Positions 39,501-48,631 of a DNA stretch of 64,000 nt are shown one piece after another; position 1 is the stretch's first letter; every line of letters starts with the position of its first letter. Below the pieces are notes generated by a model. It saw nothing but the letters and a program-made list of their open reading frames with translations, ran no database searches and had not been told where the DNA came from. Origin of the DNA: Syntrophobacteraceae bacterium (GTDB taxonomy: Bacteria > Desulfobacterota > Syntrophobacteria > Syntrophobacterales > Syntrophobacteraceae); assembly GCA_031292215.1 (NCBI GenBank), contig JARLHO010000161.1, positions 1 to 64,000 on the forward strand, given 5' to 3'. A program made the position numbers and the translations under genes.

Positions 39501-40685
39501 TCTAAAAAATTCGTTGGCCACATCCAAAGTCGGCGGATTGCTCGGGCGAAGCCTTCGGTAGATTTCGATAAGAGCGTCCTCGGCAGAGTTTACCTTGTCC
39601 ATTAGCAAGGTGTTTCGAAACGAGGGGCTGATGTCGTGTCCTTCGAGGTGGAGAAGCTCGATATGGTCGATCCCCCTCTCCCAGAAGTCCTTTAGCATCT
39701 CCTCGTTTATCGAATCGTTACACTCGGCAACGATCTCGCCGCACGCAAAGTCGATCACGTCCTGGGCCAAGACCTCTCCGATGAGCTCGGTGGCCTGAAC
39801 CGGAAGCCGGCTTATTCCGATTTCCTGCAGTCTTTTGAGGGCCTGCTTACCAAGCTTTCTATTTTTCTTGATAAGGACCTCACCCGTTTCCGGGTGCAAA
39901 ATGTCGTCTACGGCGCGGCTTCCAAGCAAAATATCGGGGTTTAGTTCCTTGGCCATGAGCCTGTCGGCGCCAAGGAAGACTTTTTCGCTGGGATAGAAAT
40001 AATTTAGCAATTCTTCGGTGGAGTACCCGAGAGCTTTTAGAAGGACGGTTACCGGAAATTTTCGCCGTCTGTCAATCCTAATATAGAGGATGTCTTTGGG
40101 ATCGAATTCCAGGTCAAGCCAGGAGCCGCGAAGCGGAATGATTCGGGCCGAATAGAGGATCTTGCCGCTCGAATGGGTCTTTCCCCGGTCGTGGTCGAAA
40201 AAGATACCGGGCGAGCGGTGCAACTGGCTCACGATGACCCGTTCGGTGCCATTTACGATAAATGTCCCGTTGTCGGTCATGAGGGGCAGGGTGCCGAAAT
40301 AGATTTCCTGTTCTTTTATGTCTCGAATCGAGCGAGTATTGGCCTCTTTGTCGATGTCATAGACGACAAGACGCACCACGATCTTTACGGGGGCCTCGTA
40401 GGTCATGCCCCGGGCCAGGCATTCGTCGACTTCGTATTTTACGTCGCCAAAACTGTACTGAACAAATTCAAGTGAAGCCGTCCCGCTAAAATCCTCGATA
40501 GGGAAAACTGACTTGAAGACCTCCTGGAGGCCTCTTTCCACCCTTGCCTCAGGGGGAACATCCTTTTGCAGGAAAAGCTCGTAGCTTTCCTTTTGCATTT
40601 GGATAAGATTTGGTATCTCCACAATTTTGTGGATTTTCCCGAAGTTTTTGCGTACCCTGTATTCATGGGTCAGTGCAGTAGGCAT
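36564..40685 (-). CDS. rpoB: RNA polymerase beta subunit
   Basis: This is a 1373-aa RpoB. The rifampicin pocket ([15 protein letters not shown] and [13 protein letters not shown]) has wild-type residues at the common resistance positions. The C-terminal [23 protein letters not shown] segment is typical. I chose the ATG at 40685 because the open frame upstream runs through the attenuator hairpin and has no family resemblance. Confidence 0.98.
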   Translation of the reverse strand: MPTALTHEYRVRKNFGKIHKIVEIPNLIQMQKESYELFLQKDVPPEARVERGLQEVFKSVFPIEDFSGTASLEFVQYSFGDVKYEVDECLARGMTYEAPVKIVVRLVVYDIDKEANTRSIRDIKEQEIYFGTLPLMTDNGTFIVNGTERVIVSQLHRSPGIFFDHDRGKTHSSGKILYSARIIPLRGSWLDLEFDPKDILYIRIDRRRKFPVTVLLKALGYSTEELLNYFYPSEKVFLGADRLMAKELNPDILLGSRAVDDILHPETGEVLIKKNRKLGKQALKRLQEIGISRLPVQATELIGEVLAQDVIDFACGEIVAECNDSINEEMLKDFWERGIDHIELLHLEGHDISPSFRNTLLMDKVNSAEDALIEIYRRLRPSNPPTLDVANEFFRNLFFNPDHYDLSEVGRLKLNLQLDLDVPLDFRVLRKEDILTSVRQLIKLKDSQGPVDDIDNLGNRRVRAVGELLENQYRIGLVRMERAIKERMTLQEVEALMPHDLINAKPVSAVVKEFFGTSQLSQFMDQTNPLSEITHKRRLSALGPGGLTRERAGFEVRDVHPTHYGRICPIETPEGPNIGLIVSLSTYARVNAYGFIETPYRKVDNATARSEVSYLTAMDEKDYPIAQANAVLDETGLLKAEQISARKSGEPLLVPPAEIRFMDVSPNQLVSVSASLIPFLEHDDANRALMGSNMQRQAVPLIQTRAPLVGTGIERKVAKDSGVTIVAKREGVVEYVDATRIVVRATKSIDVGYGVDIYKLIKFQRSNQNTCINQKPLIRQGDFVLKGQILADGPSTDHGELALGRNVMVAFMSWGGYNFEDSILVSERIVKEDVFTSIHIEEFEVVARDTKLGKEEITKDIPNIGDEALKNLDDSGIIRIGAYIKPNDILVGKVTPKGESQLTPEEKLLRAIFGEKASDVKDTSLRVPPGVEGIIIDAKVFSRKGVEKDDRTRLIEDEEVGRLMKDQRDELDIIRKTAVRQISQVLDGKASDYSIKDGKRVYIKKGDLFSEEALLEVPSGIWDQIAVARDPSASMEVETIFSNYRQQVQAVKELFEEKANKLRRGDELPPGVIKMVKVYIAVKRKLQVGDKMAGRHGNKGVVSRILPSEDMPYFPDGTPMDIVLNPLGVPSRMNVGQVLETHLGWAAAGIGRQLAKMLEEHIQKVRERETIDEKLKRIYNKLEYGEFFEHASDDELNGLISDLKEGIHVATPVFDGAEEPEIRAFLEESGVSGTGQSRLFDGRTGLAFDQPVTVGMMYILKLHHLVDDKIHARSIGPYSLVTQQPLGGKAQFGGQRLGEMEVWTMEAYGAAYALQEFLTVKSDDVAGRTRMYEKIVKGDNTLEAGLPESFNVLVKELQALALDVRLLEEEEGN

Positions 40686-40814
40686 AGTCTCTCCAGGTAG
40701 CACGGGAGCCTTGAAAGCGGTCCGAAAACCTTCCCGCCCTTTTGTCCCCTCTCCATACTTTTTTGCTTTGGCAAAATCTTCTACGATCCGCCGCGTTTTG
40801 CTGGTATGCCGCAA

Positions 40815-40872
40815 AAAGAACAAAATCGGAAACCGGCCGGTCGTACCAGCGCAGGCAGCCGATTTCCGATAT
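40815..40872 (-). terminator. rplL-rpoB attenuator-like hairpin
   Basis: On the minus strand the arms atcggaaatcgg (40859-40870) and ccggtttccgat (40825-40836) form a long stem, followed by the T-rich tttgttcttttt. It lies between rplL and rpoB, where many proteobacteria have a partial terminator that sets the ribosomal-protein to polymerase ratio. Confidence 0.65.
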
Positions 40873-40888
40873 TTGAGACATTATAACA

Positions 40889-41269
40889 TTATTTGATCTC
40901 GACGGTAGCACCCGCTTCCGTAAGCTGTTTTGCGACCGCTTCGGCTTCGGCCTTGGGGATGCCTTCCTTAACGGTTCCCGGGACCTTTTCGACCAGTTCC
41001 TTGGCTTCCTTAAGACCCAGATTGGTGATCGCGCGCACTTCCTTGATCACGTTGATCTTCTTGTCGCCAACACCGGTGATGATGACCGAAAACTCCGTTT
41101 GTTCTTCCACGACAGCGGCTTCGGCGCCCGCGCCAGGCATGGCGGCAACGGCCACGGGGGCCGCGGCGGAAACTCCGAAGGTCTCTTCGAGTTCATGGAC
41201 GAATTCGCTCAGTTCCAGAACGGTCATGCCTTTGATAAATTCAACGACTTCTTCTTTCGATACAGCCAT
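40889..41269 (-). CDS. rplL: 50S ribosomal protein L7/L12
   Basis: This 126-aa stalk protein has an N-terminal dimerisation region (residues 1-35), an Ala/Pro-rich hinge (about 36-55) and the factor-binding C-domain with [24 protein letters not shown]. It follows rplJ by 22 bp. Confidence 0.98.
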   Translation of the reverse strand: MAVSKEEVVEFIKGMTVLELSEFVHELEETFGVSAAAPVAVAAMPGAGAEAAVVEEQTEFSVIITGVGDKKINVIKEVRAITNLGLKEAKELVEKVPGTVKEGIPKAEAEAVAKQLTEAGATVEIK

Positions 41270-41291
41270 CTAAATATCCTCCACAATCGTC

Positions 41292-41822
41292 TTAAGCAGC
41301 AGCCTGTTCTTCTTTTTGGCGCTGGATAGCGGCCAACACTCCGACAAATGCCCTCGGAACCCCGCTAAGGACTCTCACAAGTCCAGTGGGAACAGCGTTT
41401 AGCGTTCCGAGCATCTTCGCAAGCAACTCTTCTCTGGGCGGCAATTCGGCAAGGGCCAGGACCTGATCGGCGTCGATCAGCCGGTTCCCAAGGGATGCGG
41501 CCTTTAGCTTGAGCTTTTCGTTGCTCTTGCTAAACTTTTTGATGATTTTGGCCGTAACGGAAGGGTCCCCGTAGGAGATTGCCACCGCGCAGGCGCCCGA
41601 GACCACGGGTTCGAGCACCGCTGAGGCGGTCTGCCTGCAGGCAAGACGCATCAGGGTGTTTTTCACCACCTGATAGTCTACCTTTTCGGCCGCCAGAGAA
41701 TCGCGCAAACCGGTAATTTCTGCGACCGTCAGTCCCTTGTAGTCGGTCAGAATGGCCGCGCTTGCGCGTCCAAGTTTTTCGCGAAGCTCCTCAATGACCT
41801 GTTCTTTTTTGGAACGATCCAA
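41292..41822 (-). CDS. rplJ: 50S ribosomal protein L10
   Basis: This is a 176-aa L10 with [20 protein letters not shown] and [14 protein letters not shown]. The C-terminal helix anchors L7/L12 dimers. The start is TTG (41822), with a strong GGAGG about 11 nt upstream. The 222-bp gap upstream holds a probable autoregulatory leader. Confidence 0.96.
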   Translation of the reverse strand: MDRSKKEQVIEELREKLGRASAAILTDYKGLTVAEITGLRDSLAAEKVDYQVVKNTLMRLACRQTASAVLEPVVSGACAVAISYGDPSVTAKIIKKFSKSNEKLKLKAASLGNRLIDADQVLALAELPPREELLAKMLGTLNAVPTGLVRVLSGVPRAFVGVLAAIQRQKEEQAAA

Positions 41823-42044
41823 AGTGAAGCAAGCCTCCTTTCACTTCTGCCGGTGTGCCTTCGAGCGATCCCGCCGAATCGAAAACGGAGGATTTCAATC
41901 ATGAGCCCATGCGCCTGATCGGTTCTCAGGAATCTGTGCAGGCCCCCCGCAAAGTGGGGATTTAAACGCTACAGCGTGTACCCGCGGTCTCCGACGACTG
42001 AAAACACAATAACGGCAGTCAAATTGTTAAACCACAAACTTTAC
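41823..42044 (-). promoter_or_regulatory. Putative L10 leader of rplJL
   Basis: This 222-bp region separates rplA and rplJ. Read on the minus strand it can fold into a G/C-rich stem (ccccactttgcggggg) and contains an agaccgcgggta stretch resembling the L10-binding leader of rplJL mRNAs. I could not verify the consensus structure by alignment. The position is the main argument. No gene is visible here. Confidence 0.4.
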
Positions 42045-42749
42045 CTATGCCACAATCGTCTTAACAGCGAGCGGATCGACCTGAATGCCCGGGCCCATGG
42101 TCGTCGATATGGCGATCCCCTTCATATAGGCGCCCTTGGCAGCCGAAGGCTTTATCCGCATCAGCGTATCGATGAAAGCGGAAATGTTTTCGAGAAGCTT
42201 TTCCTCCCCGAAGGAAACCTTGCCCATCGGGGCATGGACGATACCGGTTTTTTCAACCCGAAAGTCCACTTTGCCGGCCTTTATTTCCTTTACGACCCGA
42301 TCGACATCAAAGGTGACCGTGCCCAGTTTAGCGTTGGGCATAAGGCCTCTTGGGCCGAGGAGTTTCCCGATCTTTCCAACAGATCCCATCATATCCGGGG
42401 TAGCCACGGCTTTATCGAAATCGAGCCAGCCCCCGCGGATTTTTTCGATCATCTCGTCTCCGCCGGCGTAATCGGCGCCGGCATCCAGGGCTTCTTTCAC
42501 CTTCTCACCCTTGGCGAAAACCATAACCCTTACCGTTTTCCCCAATCCGTTGGGCAGCACGACCGTTCCCCTCACCATCTGATCGGCGTGACGGGGATCG
42601 ACCCCTAGCCGAACGGCAATGTCAAGAGTCTGGTCGAATTTGACGAAAGATGATTCTGCTGCCAGGCGAACGGCTTCCTGGAAGGTATAGCGTTTCGCCG
42701 GGTCTACCATGCCACGGGCGGAAATATACTTTTTCCCATGCTTTGCCAT
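42045..42749 (-). CDS. rplA: 50S ribosomal protein L1
   Basis: This is a 234-aa L1-stalk protein. It contains [21 protein letters not shown] near residue 80 and the [15 protein letters not shown] motif, both involved in rRNA or mRNA recognition. It follows rplK and is the usual repressor of the L11 operon. Confidence 0.98.
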   Translation of the reverse strand: MAKHGKKYISARGMVDPAKRYTFQEAVRLAAESSFVKFDQTLDIAVRLGVDPRHADQMVRGTVVLPNGLGKTVRVMVFAKGEKVKEALDAGADYAGGDEMIEKIRGGWLDFDKAVATPDMMGSVGKIGKLLGPRGLMPNAKLGTVTFDVDRVVKEIKAGKVDFRVEKTGIVHAPMGKVSFGEEKLLENISAFIDTLMRIKPSAAKGAYMKGIAISTTMGPGIQVDPLAVKTIVA

Positions 42750-42778
42750 TTTAACTCTCGAAACTCCCTTCCTCGGGT

Positions 42779-43201
42779 TTATTCGACTTCGATTCCCATG
42801 CTGCGCGCGGTTCCGGAAATGGTGGAAACCGCAGCTTCCAGCTCACGGGCATTGAGGTCGGGCATCTTAAGCCTTGCGATCTCCTCGACCTGAGCCTTGC
42901 TCACCTTGGCCACCTTGTTGCGGTTGGGCACAGCGGATCCCTTGGCAATCTGAGCGGCTTTTTTGAGAAGAATCGCCGCCGGCGGCGTCGTGGTGATAAA
43001 TGTAAACGACCGGTCGGAAAAAACGGTGATAACCACGGGGATGATCATCCCGTCCTGGCCCTGGGTCTTGGCGTTAAACTGTTTACAAAATTCCATGATG
43101 TTTACGCCGTGCTGGCCAAGAGCGGGTCCGATAGGCGGCGATGGGTTGGCCGCCCCGGCCGGAACCTGCAATTTGATATTGGTGACGACTTTTTTAGCCA
43201 T
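42779..43201 (-). CDS. rplK: 50S ribosomal protein L11
   Basis: This is a 140-aa L11 with the Pro-rich hinge ([20 protein letters not shown]) next to the thiostrepton site. The C-terminal rRNA-binding domain ends in [14 protein letters not shown]. It lies after nusG, separated by a heptamer hairpin. Confidence 0.98.
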   Translation of the reverse strand: MAKKVVTNIKLQVPAGAANPSPPIGPALGQHGVNIMEFCKQFNAKTQGQDGMIIPVVITVFSDRSFTFITTTPPAAILLKKAAQIAKGSAVPNRNKVAKVSKAQVEEIARLKMPDLNARELEAAVSTISGTARSMGIEVE

Positions 43202-43230
43202 ACTTAAAACAACTCCCTTTAAAAGCTGAA

Positions 43231-43300
43231 GCGGGAAGCGGGGAGCACGGAGCGAAAAGCCAAGCCTGTTGCCGCTCCCCGCTCCCTGCTCCCTGCTCCC
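43231..43300. repeat. Heptamer inverted-repeat hairpin between nusG and rplK
   Basis: The left arm starts gcgggaagcggggagcacgg (43231-43254). The right arm is the complement of gggagcagggagcagggagc and its extension (43273-43300). Both arms are runs of degenerate 7-bp units (gggaagc/gggagca). It is one of the clearest members of the family. Confidence 0.8.
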
Positions 43301-43304
43301 AACC

Positions 43305-43838
43305 TCATGAGCGGTTTACCTGAACGAAATCGAGTTCAACCGGAGTCGAGCGGCCGAATATGCTGACCAGGACGCGTACTTTGCCCTTCTCGGGAATCAC
43401 TTCGTCGATGGTCCCATTGAAATTGGCAAAGGGGCCATCGATTACCCGAACCTCGTCTCCTTTTTCAAATTTAAATTTCGGACGGGGCTTCTGGGCGCCT
43501 TCCTGCATCTGTTGAATGATGCCGTCGGCTTCGGCGTCGGAGAGCGGAATCGGTTTTTCCTGGCTACCAATGAAGCCGGTCACCTTGGGGGTGTGGCGCA
43601 CAAGATGCCAGGTATCGTCGTTTAGCTCCATCTGCACGAGGATGTAGCCGGGATAGAATTTCCTCGAAGAGGCCTTGCGCTCGCCTTTTACCAGTTCAAT
43701 GACCTGTTCGGTAGGAACGAGCACCTGGCCAAAGTATTCCTGCCTGCTCTCGGCCTTAACACGCTCCTCGAGGGCCGATTTCACCTTGTGCTCAAACCCC
43801 GAATACGTGTGAACGATGTACCACCTTAGATTTGCCAC
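43305..43838 (-). CDS. nusG: Transcription antitermination factor NusG
   Basis: This 177-aa protein has an NGN domain ([19 protein letters not shown]; later [14 protein letters not shown]) and a C-terminal KOW domain ([21 protein letters not shown]). It couples polymerase with Rho or the ribosome. It is 53 bp downstream of secE. Confidence 0.98.
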   Translation of the reverse strand: MANLRWYIVHTYSGFEHKVKSALEERVKAESRQEYFGQVLVPTEQVIELVKGERKASSRKFYPGYILVQMELNDDTWHLVRHTPKVTGFIGSQEKPIPLSDAEADGIIQQMQEGAQKPRPKFKFEKGDEVRVIDGPFANFNGTIDEVIPEKGKVRVLVSIFGRSTPVELDFVQVNRS

Positions 43839-43891
43839 ACGATTTCCCCGTCCGCAAAAAAGAAGCCCCCGAAGGGATCTGCCATCTTCAT

Positions 43892-44254
43892 TCAGTGCAC
43901 CATAAAGTGCAACAGCCTGCTTAACAAAAGGTCGACGAGCCCTAAAAAGATGCCCGTCAGGCCAACGATAGCCAAAATTACAGCGGTCGACCCCAATGTT
44001 TCCTTACGCGAAGGCCACACGACCTTTTTTAGTTCGACGACCACCTCGCGCAGATAATTGCGGGCGACGTCGACCATGGGCTTTCCAGCCTCGCCGGACT
44101 TTTTGACAACCTTTTTGGAAGCATCGCCCTTTTTGGAGGGGTCAAACTTTTTGGGTTTAAGCGGCGCCTCGGCCTTGGGAGAGGCCTTTTTCGCCTTCGT
44201 TGCCGTGCGCGCTCTGCCCTCGGAAGTCTGCTCGTCTTTTGCTATCAGTTTCAT
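43892..44254 (-). CDS. secE: Preprotein translocase subunit SecE
   Basis: This is a 120-aa SecE. The conserved amphipathic helix (NYLREVVVELKKVVWPSRKE) and a single C-terminal membrane helix (about residues 90-112) are present. An unusual, Lys/Ala/Pro-rich N-terminal extension of about 58 residues precedes them. It pairs with SecY encoded at 18897-20204. Confidence 0.95.
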   Translation of the reverse strand: MKLIAKDEQTSEGRARTATKAKKASPKAEAPLKPKKFDPSKKGDASKKVVKKSGEAGKPMVDVARNYLREVVVELKKVVWPSRKETLGSTAVILAIVGLTGIFLGLVDLLLSRLLHFMVH

Positions 44255-44260
44255 AAATGC

Positions 44261-44410
44261 CTACTTGGTCTCTTTGTGCTCCGTGTGCGCATTACAAAAC
44301 CTGCAATGCTTTCGAAAAGAAAGCTTTTCGGGAGTCGTCCGCTTGTTCTTCGTCGTATTGTAGTTGCGGCGCTTACATTGGGAGCAGGCCAGGGTAACTA
44401 GAACTCGCAT
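44261..44410 (-). CDS. rpmG: 50S ribosomal protein L33
   Basis: This is a 49-aa zinc-type L33 with CSQC (about residues 9-12) and CRFC (about 36-39). I chose the ATG at 44410, giving [17 protein letters not shown]. The longer open frame has no family support. It occupies the usual tuf-rpmG-secE position. Confidence 0.95.
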   Translation of the reverse strand: MRVLVTLACSQCKRRNYNTTKNKRTTPEKLSFRKHCRFCNAHTEHKETK

Positions 44411-44423
44411 CAGAAAAATCCCT

Positions 44424-45617
44424 CTATTTGATGATTTCCGTAAGAACACCGGCGCCAACCGTTCGGCCGCCCTCACGAATAGCAAAGCGCAACTCTTTTT
44501 CGAGCGCAACGGGCGTAATGAGCTGGACCTCGCAACTGATGTTGTCGCCGGGCATAACCATCTCGACGCCCTCGGGAAGAGTCATAATGCCCGTGACATC
44601 GGTAGTCCTGAAATAGAACTGGGGGCGATATCCGGGAAAAAACGGCGTATGGCGCCCGCCCTCTTCCTTTTTGAGCACGTAGACTTCGGCCTTGAAGTCG
44701 GTATGGGGCGTGATCGAGCCGGGCTTGGCGGCAACCTGGCCACGCTCGACTTCCTCGCGCTTGGTGCCGCGCAAAAGAAGGCCAACGTTATCGCCGGCCT
44801 GACCGGAATCAAGCGTTTTTCGAAACATCTCAACGCCTGTGCAAACGGTCTTAAACGTAGGCTTAAAGCCAACGATTTCGACTTCTTCGCCAACCTTTAC
44901 CATACCGCGCTCGACGCGGCCGGTAACGACGGTGCCGCGGCCGGAAATGGAGAAAACGTCTTCTATGGGCATCAAAAAGGGCTTATCGACATCGCGGACC
45001 GGCTCGGGGATGTAGGCGTCGATGGCAGCCATCAGCTCATAGACCGCCTTGGCGGCCTCGTCTGCCGGATCGTCGGCCTCCAGGGCCCTTAGCGCCGAAC
45101 CCTTTACGATCGGCACATCGTCTCCCGGAAATCCGTACTTGGTCAAAAGCTCGCGCATTTCCAGCTCGACCAGCTCGATTAGCTCGGGATCGTCGACCAT
45201 ATCCACTTTGTTCAGGAAAACGACGATATAGGGGACCCCGACCTGGCGGGCCAAAAGTATGTGCTCACGCGTCTGGGGCATCGGACCATCATCTGCTGCA
45301 ACCACCAGGATCGCTCCGTCCATCTGGGCGGCGCCGGTGATCATGTTCTTGATGTAGTCCGCATGGCCTGGACAATCCACATGGGCATAATGGCGGGTAT
45401 CGGTCTCATATTCGACGTGGGCAGTCGCGATGGTGATCCCGCGCTCGCGCTCTTCGGGCGCCTTGTCGATCTGGTCAAAGGGAATGTATTGCGCCTTGCC
45501 CTTTTTTGCGAGCTGCTTGGTGATCGCCGCGGTAAGGGTGGTTTTGCCATGGTCGATGTGACCGATCGTCCCGACGTTTACATGAGGCTTTGTCCGCTCG
45601 AATTTCTTTTTAGCCAT
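44424..45617 (-). CDS. tuf: Elongation factor Tu, copy 2
   Basis: This 397-aa EF-Tu has all GTPase motifs intact. It is the tRNA-linked copy, following tRNA-Tyr and tRNA-Thr. The ATG at 45617 gives [13 protein letters not shown]. The open frame extends upstream through tRNA-Thr but that part is not coding. It differs from copy 1 at about 16 residues, mostly conservative, so gene conversion is incomplete. Confidence 0.98.
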   Translation of the reverse strand: MAKKKFERTKPHVNVGTIGHIDHGKTTLTAAITKQLAKKGKAQYIPFDQIDKAPEERERGITIATAHVEYETDTRHYAHVDCPGHADYIKNMITGAAQMDGAILVVAADDGPMPQTREHILLARQVGVPYIVVFLNKVDMVDDPELIELVELEMRELLTKYGFPGDDVPIVKGSALRALEADDPADEAAKAVYELMAAIDAYIPEPVRDVDKPFLMPIEDVFSISGRGTVVTGRVERGMVKVGEEVEIVGFKPTFKTVCTGVEMFRKTLDSGQAGDNVGLLLRGTKREEVERGQVAAKPGSITPHTDFKAEVYVLKKEEGGRHTPFFPGYRPQFYFRTTDVTGIMTLPEGVEMVMPGDNISCEVQLITPVALEKELRFAIREGGRTVGAGVLTEIIK

Positions 45618-45730
45618 CGCCCTTTCTCCTGAAAGATTCCGCTGATATAAGCCAAACGTTAAATGGACGGTCACCCGCAGGCCTACCGTCCGCACCCTTG
45701 GCGCTAAACTTGGTTTTAAGAGAATTCCGG

Positions 45731-45807
45731 TGGAGCCCACGACCGGTTTCGAACCGGTGAACCTCTTCCTTACCAAGGAAGTGCTCTACCTGCTGAGCTA
45801 CGTGGGC
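45731..45807 (-). tRNA. tRNA-Thr (GGT)
   Basis: A complete cloverleaf can be drawn on the minus strand. The acceptor stem is GCCCACG/CGTGGGC, the anticodon stem CTTCC/GGAAG with loop TTGGTAA, and the T-arm ACCGG-TTCGAAA-CCGGT. The 3' end TCCA includes an encoded CCA. The anticodon is GGT. It lies between tRNA-Tyr and tuf, as in other tufB operons. Confidence 0.96.
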
Positions 45808-45975
45808 TTAAAGAGATGGAGCCAAATAAGAGGAATACATTGTACGCGAAGGGAAAACGGAATCATCTGTTTTAAGTGTAGCCGGCCATGCGATCCGGCA
45901 TCCCTAACCCGACATCCCTGTAGTCCCAGCGACAATGACCCGTTTTTTCCGCCATCATCTCCTACACAACATATC

Positions 45976-46060
45976 TGGTGGTGAGGGGAGGATTCGAACC
46001 TCCGAAGGCTTCGCCGGCAGATTTACAGTCTGCTCCCTTTGGCCGCTCGGGAACCTCACC
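45976..46060 (-). tRNA. tRNA-Tyr (GTA)
   Basis: This is an 85-nt class II tRNA on the minus strand. The acceptor is GGTGAGG/CCTCACC, the anticodon loop is CTGTAAA with anticodon GTA, a long variable arm (ccggcgaagccttcgg) is present, and the encoded ACCA end is intact. It is the first gene of the tufB-rplQ block. A possible -10 (TATGTT) with a GC-rich discriminator lies about 10-20 bp upstream. Confidence 0.96.
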
Positions 46061-46141
46061 ATGAACAAGCCCCGCAAACATAGCGCGTGACTTCAGGTAA
46101 GCTTTTGTTTGTAGCACAGCAAAAAAGGAAAAGCAAGCCCT

Positions 46142-46840
46142 CTATTTTCCCCTGACCGATTTTATCGCCGAAAGCCGCTCTTCGATTTGAGGAGCCGAAG
46201 GATAATCCCCCGGGGCACGATATGCAAGCTCATACATCACCGCGGCCTTGGAAAAATTTTTCTTCGCCTGAAAAATCATTCCAAGGTTCCAGTCGGCATC
46301 TCTTTCGAGGGCCGGCGCGCCGACCTTTTTTAGAGCCATAAACGTTTTAGCCGCCTCATCGGGCTTGCCGGCCGACTCATAGGAATAGCCGAGCTGGTAT
46401 AAAATGAGGGGCTTTACGCTCGAGTTTGCAGAAACGATTTTCAGGGCGCTTTCTCCGGCCTGCGCGGCCTGCGCATAGTTTTTGGTCGCAAAGTAGCCCC
46501 TGGCGAGCTCCATTTTCGCATTGAGGGTGGCAGGCGAATCTGCGTGTTTTTCGATAAACCCGCTGAGCTCGGGGAGGACCGTCTTCCAGGCGGCGCCACT
46601 TCCCGCCGTGTCCCCGGGAATGCGTGAGGCGATCGCCCCATACTCGGCGAGGGCGCGCGCATCCTTTGAGCGCTCATGGACCACGAACCCGCCCACAAGC
46701 AGTGCTGCCAAAACTATCGCAACCCCGGCGCCAACAGCGGCCCGGGAGTTATTTTCGACCCACTCCCCAACCCTTTCCGGAGCCGACTTTTGCGACAAAA
46801 AGGCTTGTTTTCGGTTGGACCTTGTTATTTTTACTCCCAC
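46142..46840 (-). CDS. Membrane-anchored TPR-like protein
   Basis: This is a 232-aa protein. It has a short cytoplasmic N-terminus, one membrane helix (AAVGAGVAIVLAALLVGGFVV, about residues 35-55) and a TPR-like periplasmic domain with ARGYFATKNYAQAAQAGESA and LGYSYESAGKPDEAAKTF repeats. The layout resembles YfgM. GTG at 46840 is the start, because AAAGGAG lies 7 nt upstream. It precedes the tRNA-tuf block by 81 bp on the same strand. Confidence 0.75.
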   Translation of the reverse strand: MGVKITRSNRKQAFLSQKSAPERVGEWVENNSRAAVGAGVAIVLAALLVGGFVVHERSKDARALAEYGAIASRIPGDTAGSGAAWKTVLPELSGFIEKHADSPATLNAKMELARGYFATKNYAQAAQAGESALKIVSANSSVKPLILYQLGYSYESAGKPDEAAKTFMALKKVGAPALERDADWNLGMIFQAKKNFSKAAVMYELAYRAPGDYPSAPQIEERLSAIKSVRGK

Positions 46841-46912
46841 AACCCAGCTCCTTTCCCAATAACCCGACAAGCGGTAACCATCCCGGTCGGTTAAAAATAA
46901 AAAGACCCCGCC

Positions 46913-47794
46913 TCACTCGACGTTTTGCGCCTGCTCTTTTAGCTTTCCGATCTCGGTTTTTATCCGGACCACGGCCTGCACGATCTCCATGTCCGAGGTC
47001 TTGGACCCGATCGTGCTCGCTTCCCGGTGAAGCTCCTGGATGAGAAAATCAAGTCTTCGGCCGTCGGCGGGCCGAGAACCCGAAAGAAGGGCGCCGACCT
47101 GTTCGAGGTGGCTTCCCAGCCGGACTATCTCCTCGTTAATGTCGGCCCGGTCGATCATAAACGCTATCTCCTGCGAAAGGCGGTTTTCATCGGGCTCAAC
47201 GCCGGCAAGAAGTAGCTTTATCCGTTCGTGCAGCTTGGTCCGGTATTCATCGATAACGCCCCCCCGCCGGCTTGAGACGACCAGGAGATCCTCTCGCAAC
47301 GCCCCGAGGCGGTTCATGAAGTCGCCTGTAAGGGCAAGCCCCTCGATCTGTCTCATTTGGAGCACCTCCCCCAGCGCCTCGGAGATCGCCGAGGACAACA
47401 GCTCCTTTACGGCCTCCGAGTCCATCACCGCCTCGGGGGTCTCGTAGATGTAGGGCACCCGCAGGAGCTGATCGACAGAGGGGCCTTCCCGGTTCCCGAG
47501 TTCGCGGTGAATATCTTCGAGCTGCGACCAGTAGTAGCGCGCAAGCTCGCGGTTTATTGCCGGCGCCTTGCGCCTGATATCGGCGCAGTCTATCTGCACG
47601 AAGACGTCGATGCGGCCCCTTCTGATTTTACCGGCGATGAGCTTTCGGCACAAGTCTTCGAATTCGAGGTAATTTTTCGACATCCGAACGGAGATGTCGA
47701 GCTGCTTGGCGTTAAGGGCTCGGATTTCAACGTTTATGGAGTACCCGCCACCCTCTTTTCGGCTGCGGCCAAATCCCGTCATACTGTTTATCAA
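46913..47794 (-). CDS. yicC: YicC-family endoribonuclease
   Basis: This is a 293-aa YicC/YloC protein. The N-terminal INSMTGFGRS, the central SQEIAFMIDRADINEEIVRL and the C-terminal FLIQELHREASTIGSKTSD motifs are diagnostic. Recent work on the family indicates RNase activity. I chose TTG at 47794, with GGAG about 7 nt upstream, which gives the usual M-(I/N)-SMTGFG start. Confidence 0.92.
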   Translation of the reverse strand: MINSMTGFGRSRKEGGGYSINVEIRALNAKQLDISVRMSKNYLEFEDLCRKLIAGKIRRGRIDVFVQIDCADIRRKAPAINRELARYYWSQLEDIHRELGNREGPSVDQLLRVPYIYETPEAVMDSEAVKELLSSAISEALGEVLQMRQIEGLALTGDFMNRLGALREDLLVVSSRRGGVIDEYRTKLHERIKLLLAGVEPDENRLSQEIAFMIDRADINEEIVRLGSHLEQVGALLSGSRPADGRRLDFLIQELHREASTIGSKTSDMEIVQAVVRIKTEIGKLKEQAQNVE

Positions 47795-47905
47795 GGCCAA
47801 CTCCTGAAAAATCCCCCCGGGGGCCGCCGGCAACGCCCCCTATCGGTAACGGGGCAGGTGGAGCAAACGGCGGCAAGACCCTGCGAGGATAACTATTATG
47901 AAATC

Positions 47906-48631
47906 CTAGGTAAGAGCACCGATCAGCTCGCGCAGCCGGGCGGCCGAAAACTGGCCGGGGGCTGTCGCCACCTGGCCTTCCAGTTGGGCATAGGTCCACG
48001 GGCTGCCCATAAACAGGCTCGCCGGCCGGCTCCATTTGCCGAGTGCGCCCATGCAAAAGGCGATGAGTTCGATACCGAACTCTTTTCCGGCAAACGGGAT
48101 CAGTTCGAGCACCCTCAAGTTATCCTCGGCCAGGTTGGCAAGGGTCGCAATCTTTACCGCATCGGCCCCGGCTTGGGACATGGCTTGGAGTTTTTCCCTC
48201 AAGACCTTTACGGGCGGCGTCCCTGCCGGGTCATGCCAGGAGAGAAGCACCCTTGCCCCGGTCTCTTTGAACCGGGAGATCACGAAAGGATCGGTGTCCT
48301 CTTCGAGATCGACCCATTCGGCGCCACACCGAGCAGCCTCTTCGAGCATCCCGAGCCGGACATCTTCAGGGCCGTCAAAATCCCCCATTTGCCGCACGGG
48401 CCGGTTGGTGGCGATGACCGCAAGCCTTGGCCGCGCCCGCAGCGCTTGACAGAAGGGTTTCATCTCGCCCGGGCCAAGGCTTGCCGCGAATTTATCCATT
48501 CTCCACTCCAAAAGGTCGACCCCCGGGTGGTTAAGCCACTCGGAAAACGCTTTCGGGGAGCATTCCGAGAGGCACCCGCAAATCCGACCACCCGGAGCAC
48601 CACCGGGCTCACCCGCCCTGGCCCCGCTCAC
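47906..48631 (-). CDS. aroD: 3-dehydroquinate dehydratase, type I
   Basis: This 241-aa shikimate-pathway enzyme is predicted to dehydrate 3-dehydroquinate through a Schiff base. The catalytic candidates are visible: Lys160 in DAVKIATLA and His133 in LLSWHD. The substrate-contact residues are in LLEWRMDKF (about 40-48). The GTG start overlaps the stop of the pheA-like gene (GTGA), so the two are translationally coupled. Confidence 0.92.
   Translation of the reverse strand: MSGARAGEPGGAPGGRICGCLSECSPKAFSEWLNHPGVDLLEWRMDKFAASLGPGEMKPFCQALRARPRLAVIATNRPVRQMGDFDGPEDVRLGMLEEAARCGAEWVDLEEDTDPFVISRFKETGARVLLSWHDPAGTPPVKVLREKLQAMSQAGADAVKIATLANLAEDNLRVLELIPFAGKEFGIELIAFCMGALGKWSRPASLFMGSPWTYAQLEGQVATAPGQFSAARLRELIGALT

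Noticed and set aside
45617-45776. N-terminal extension of the second EF-Tu
   Set aside because: The open frame crosses tRNA-Thr; the conserved EF-Tu start is at 45617.
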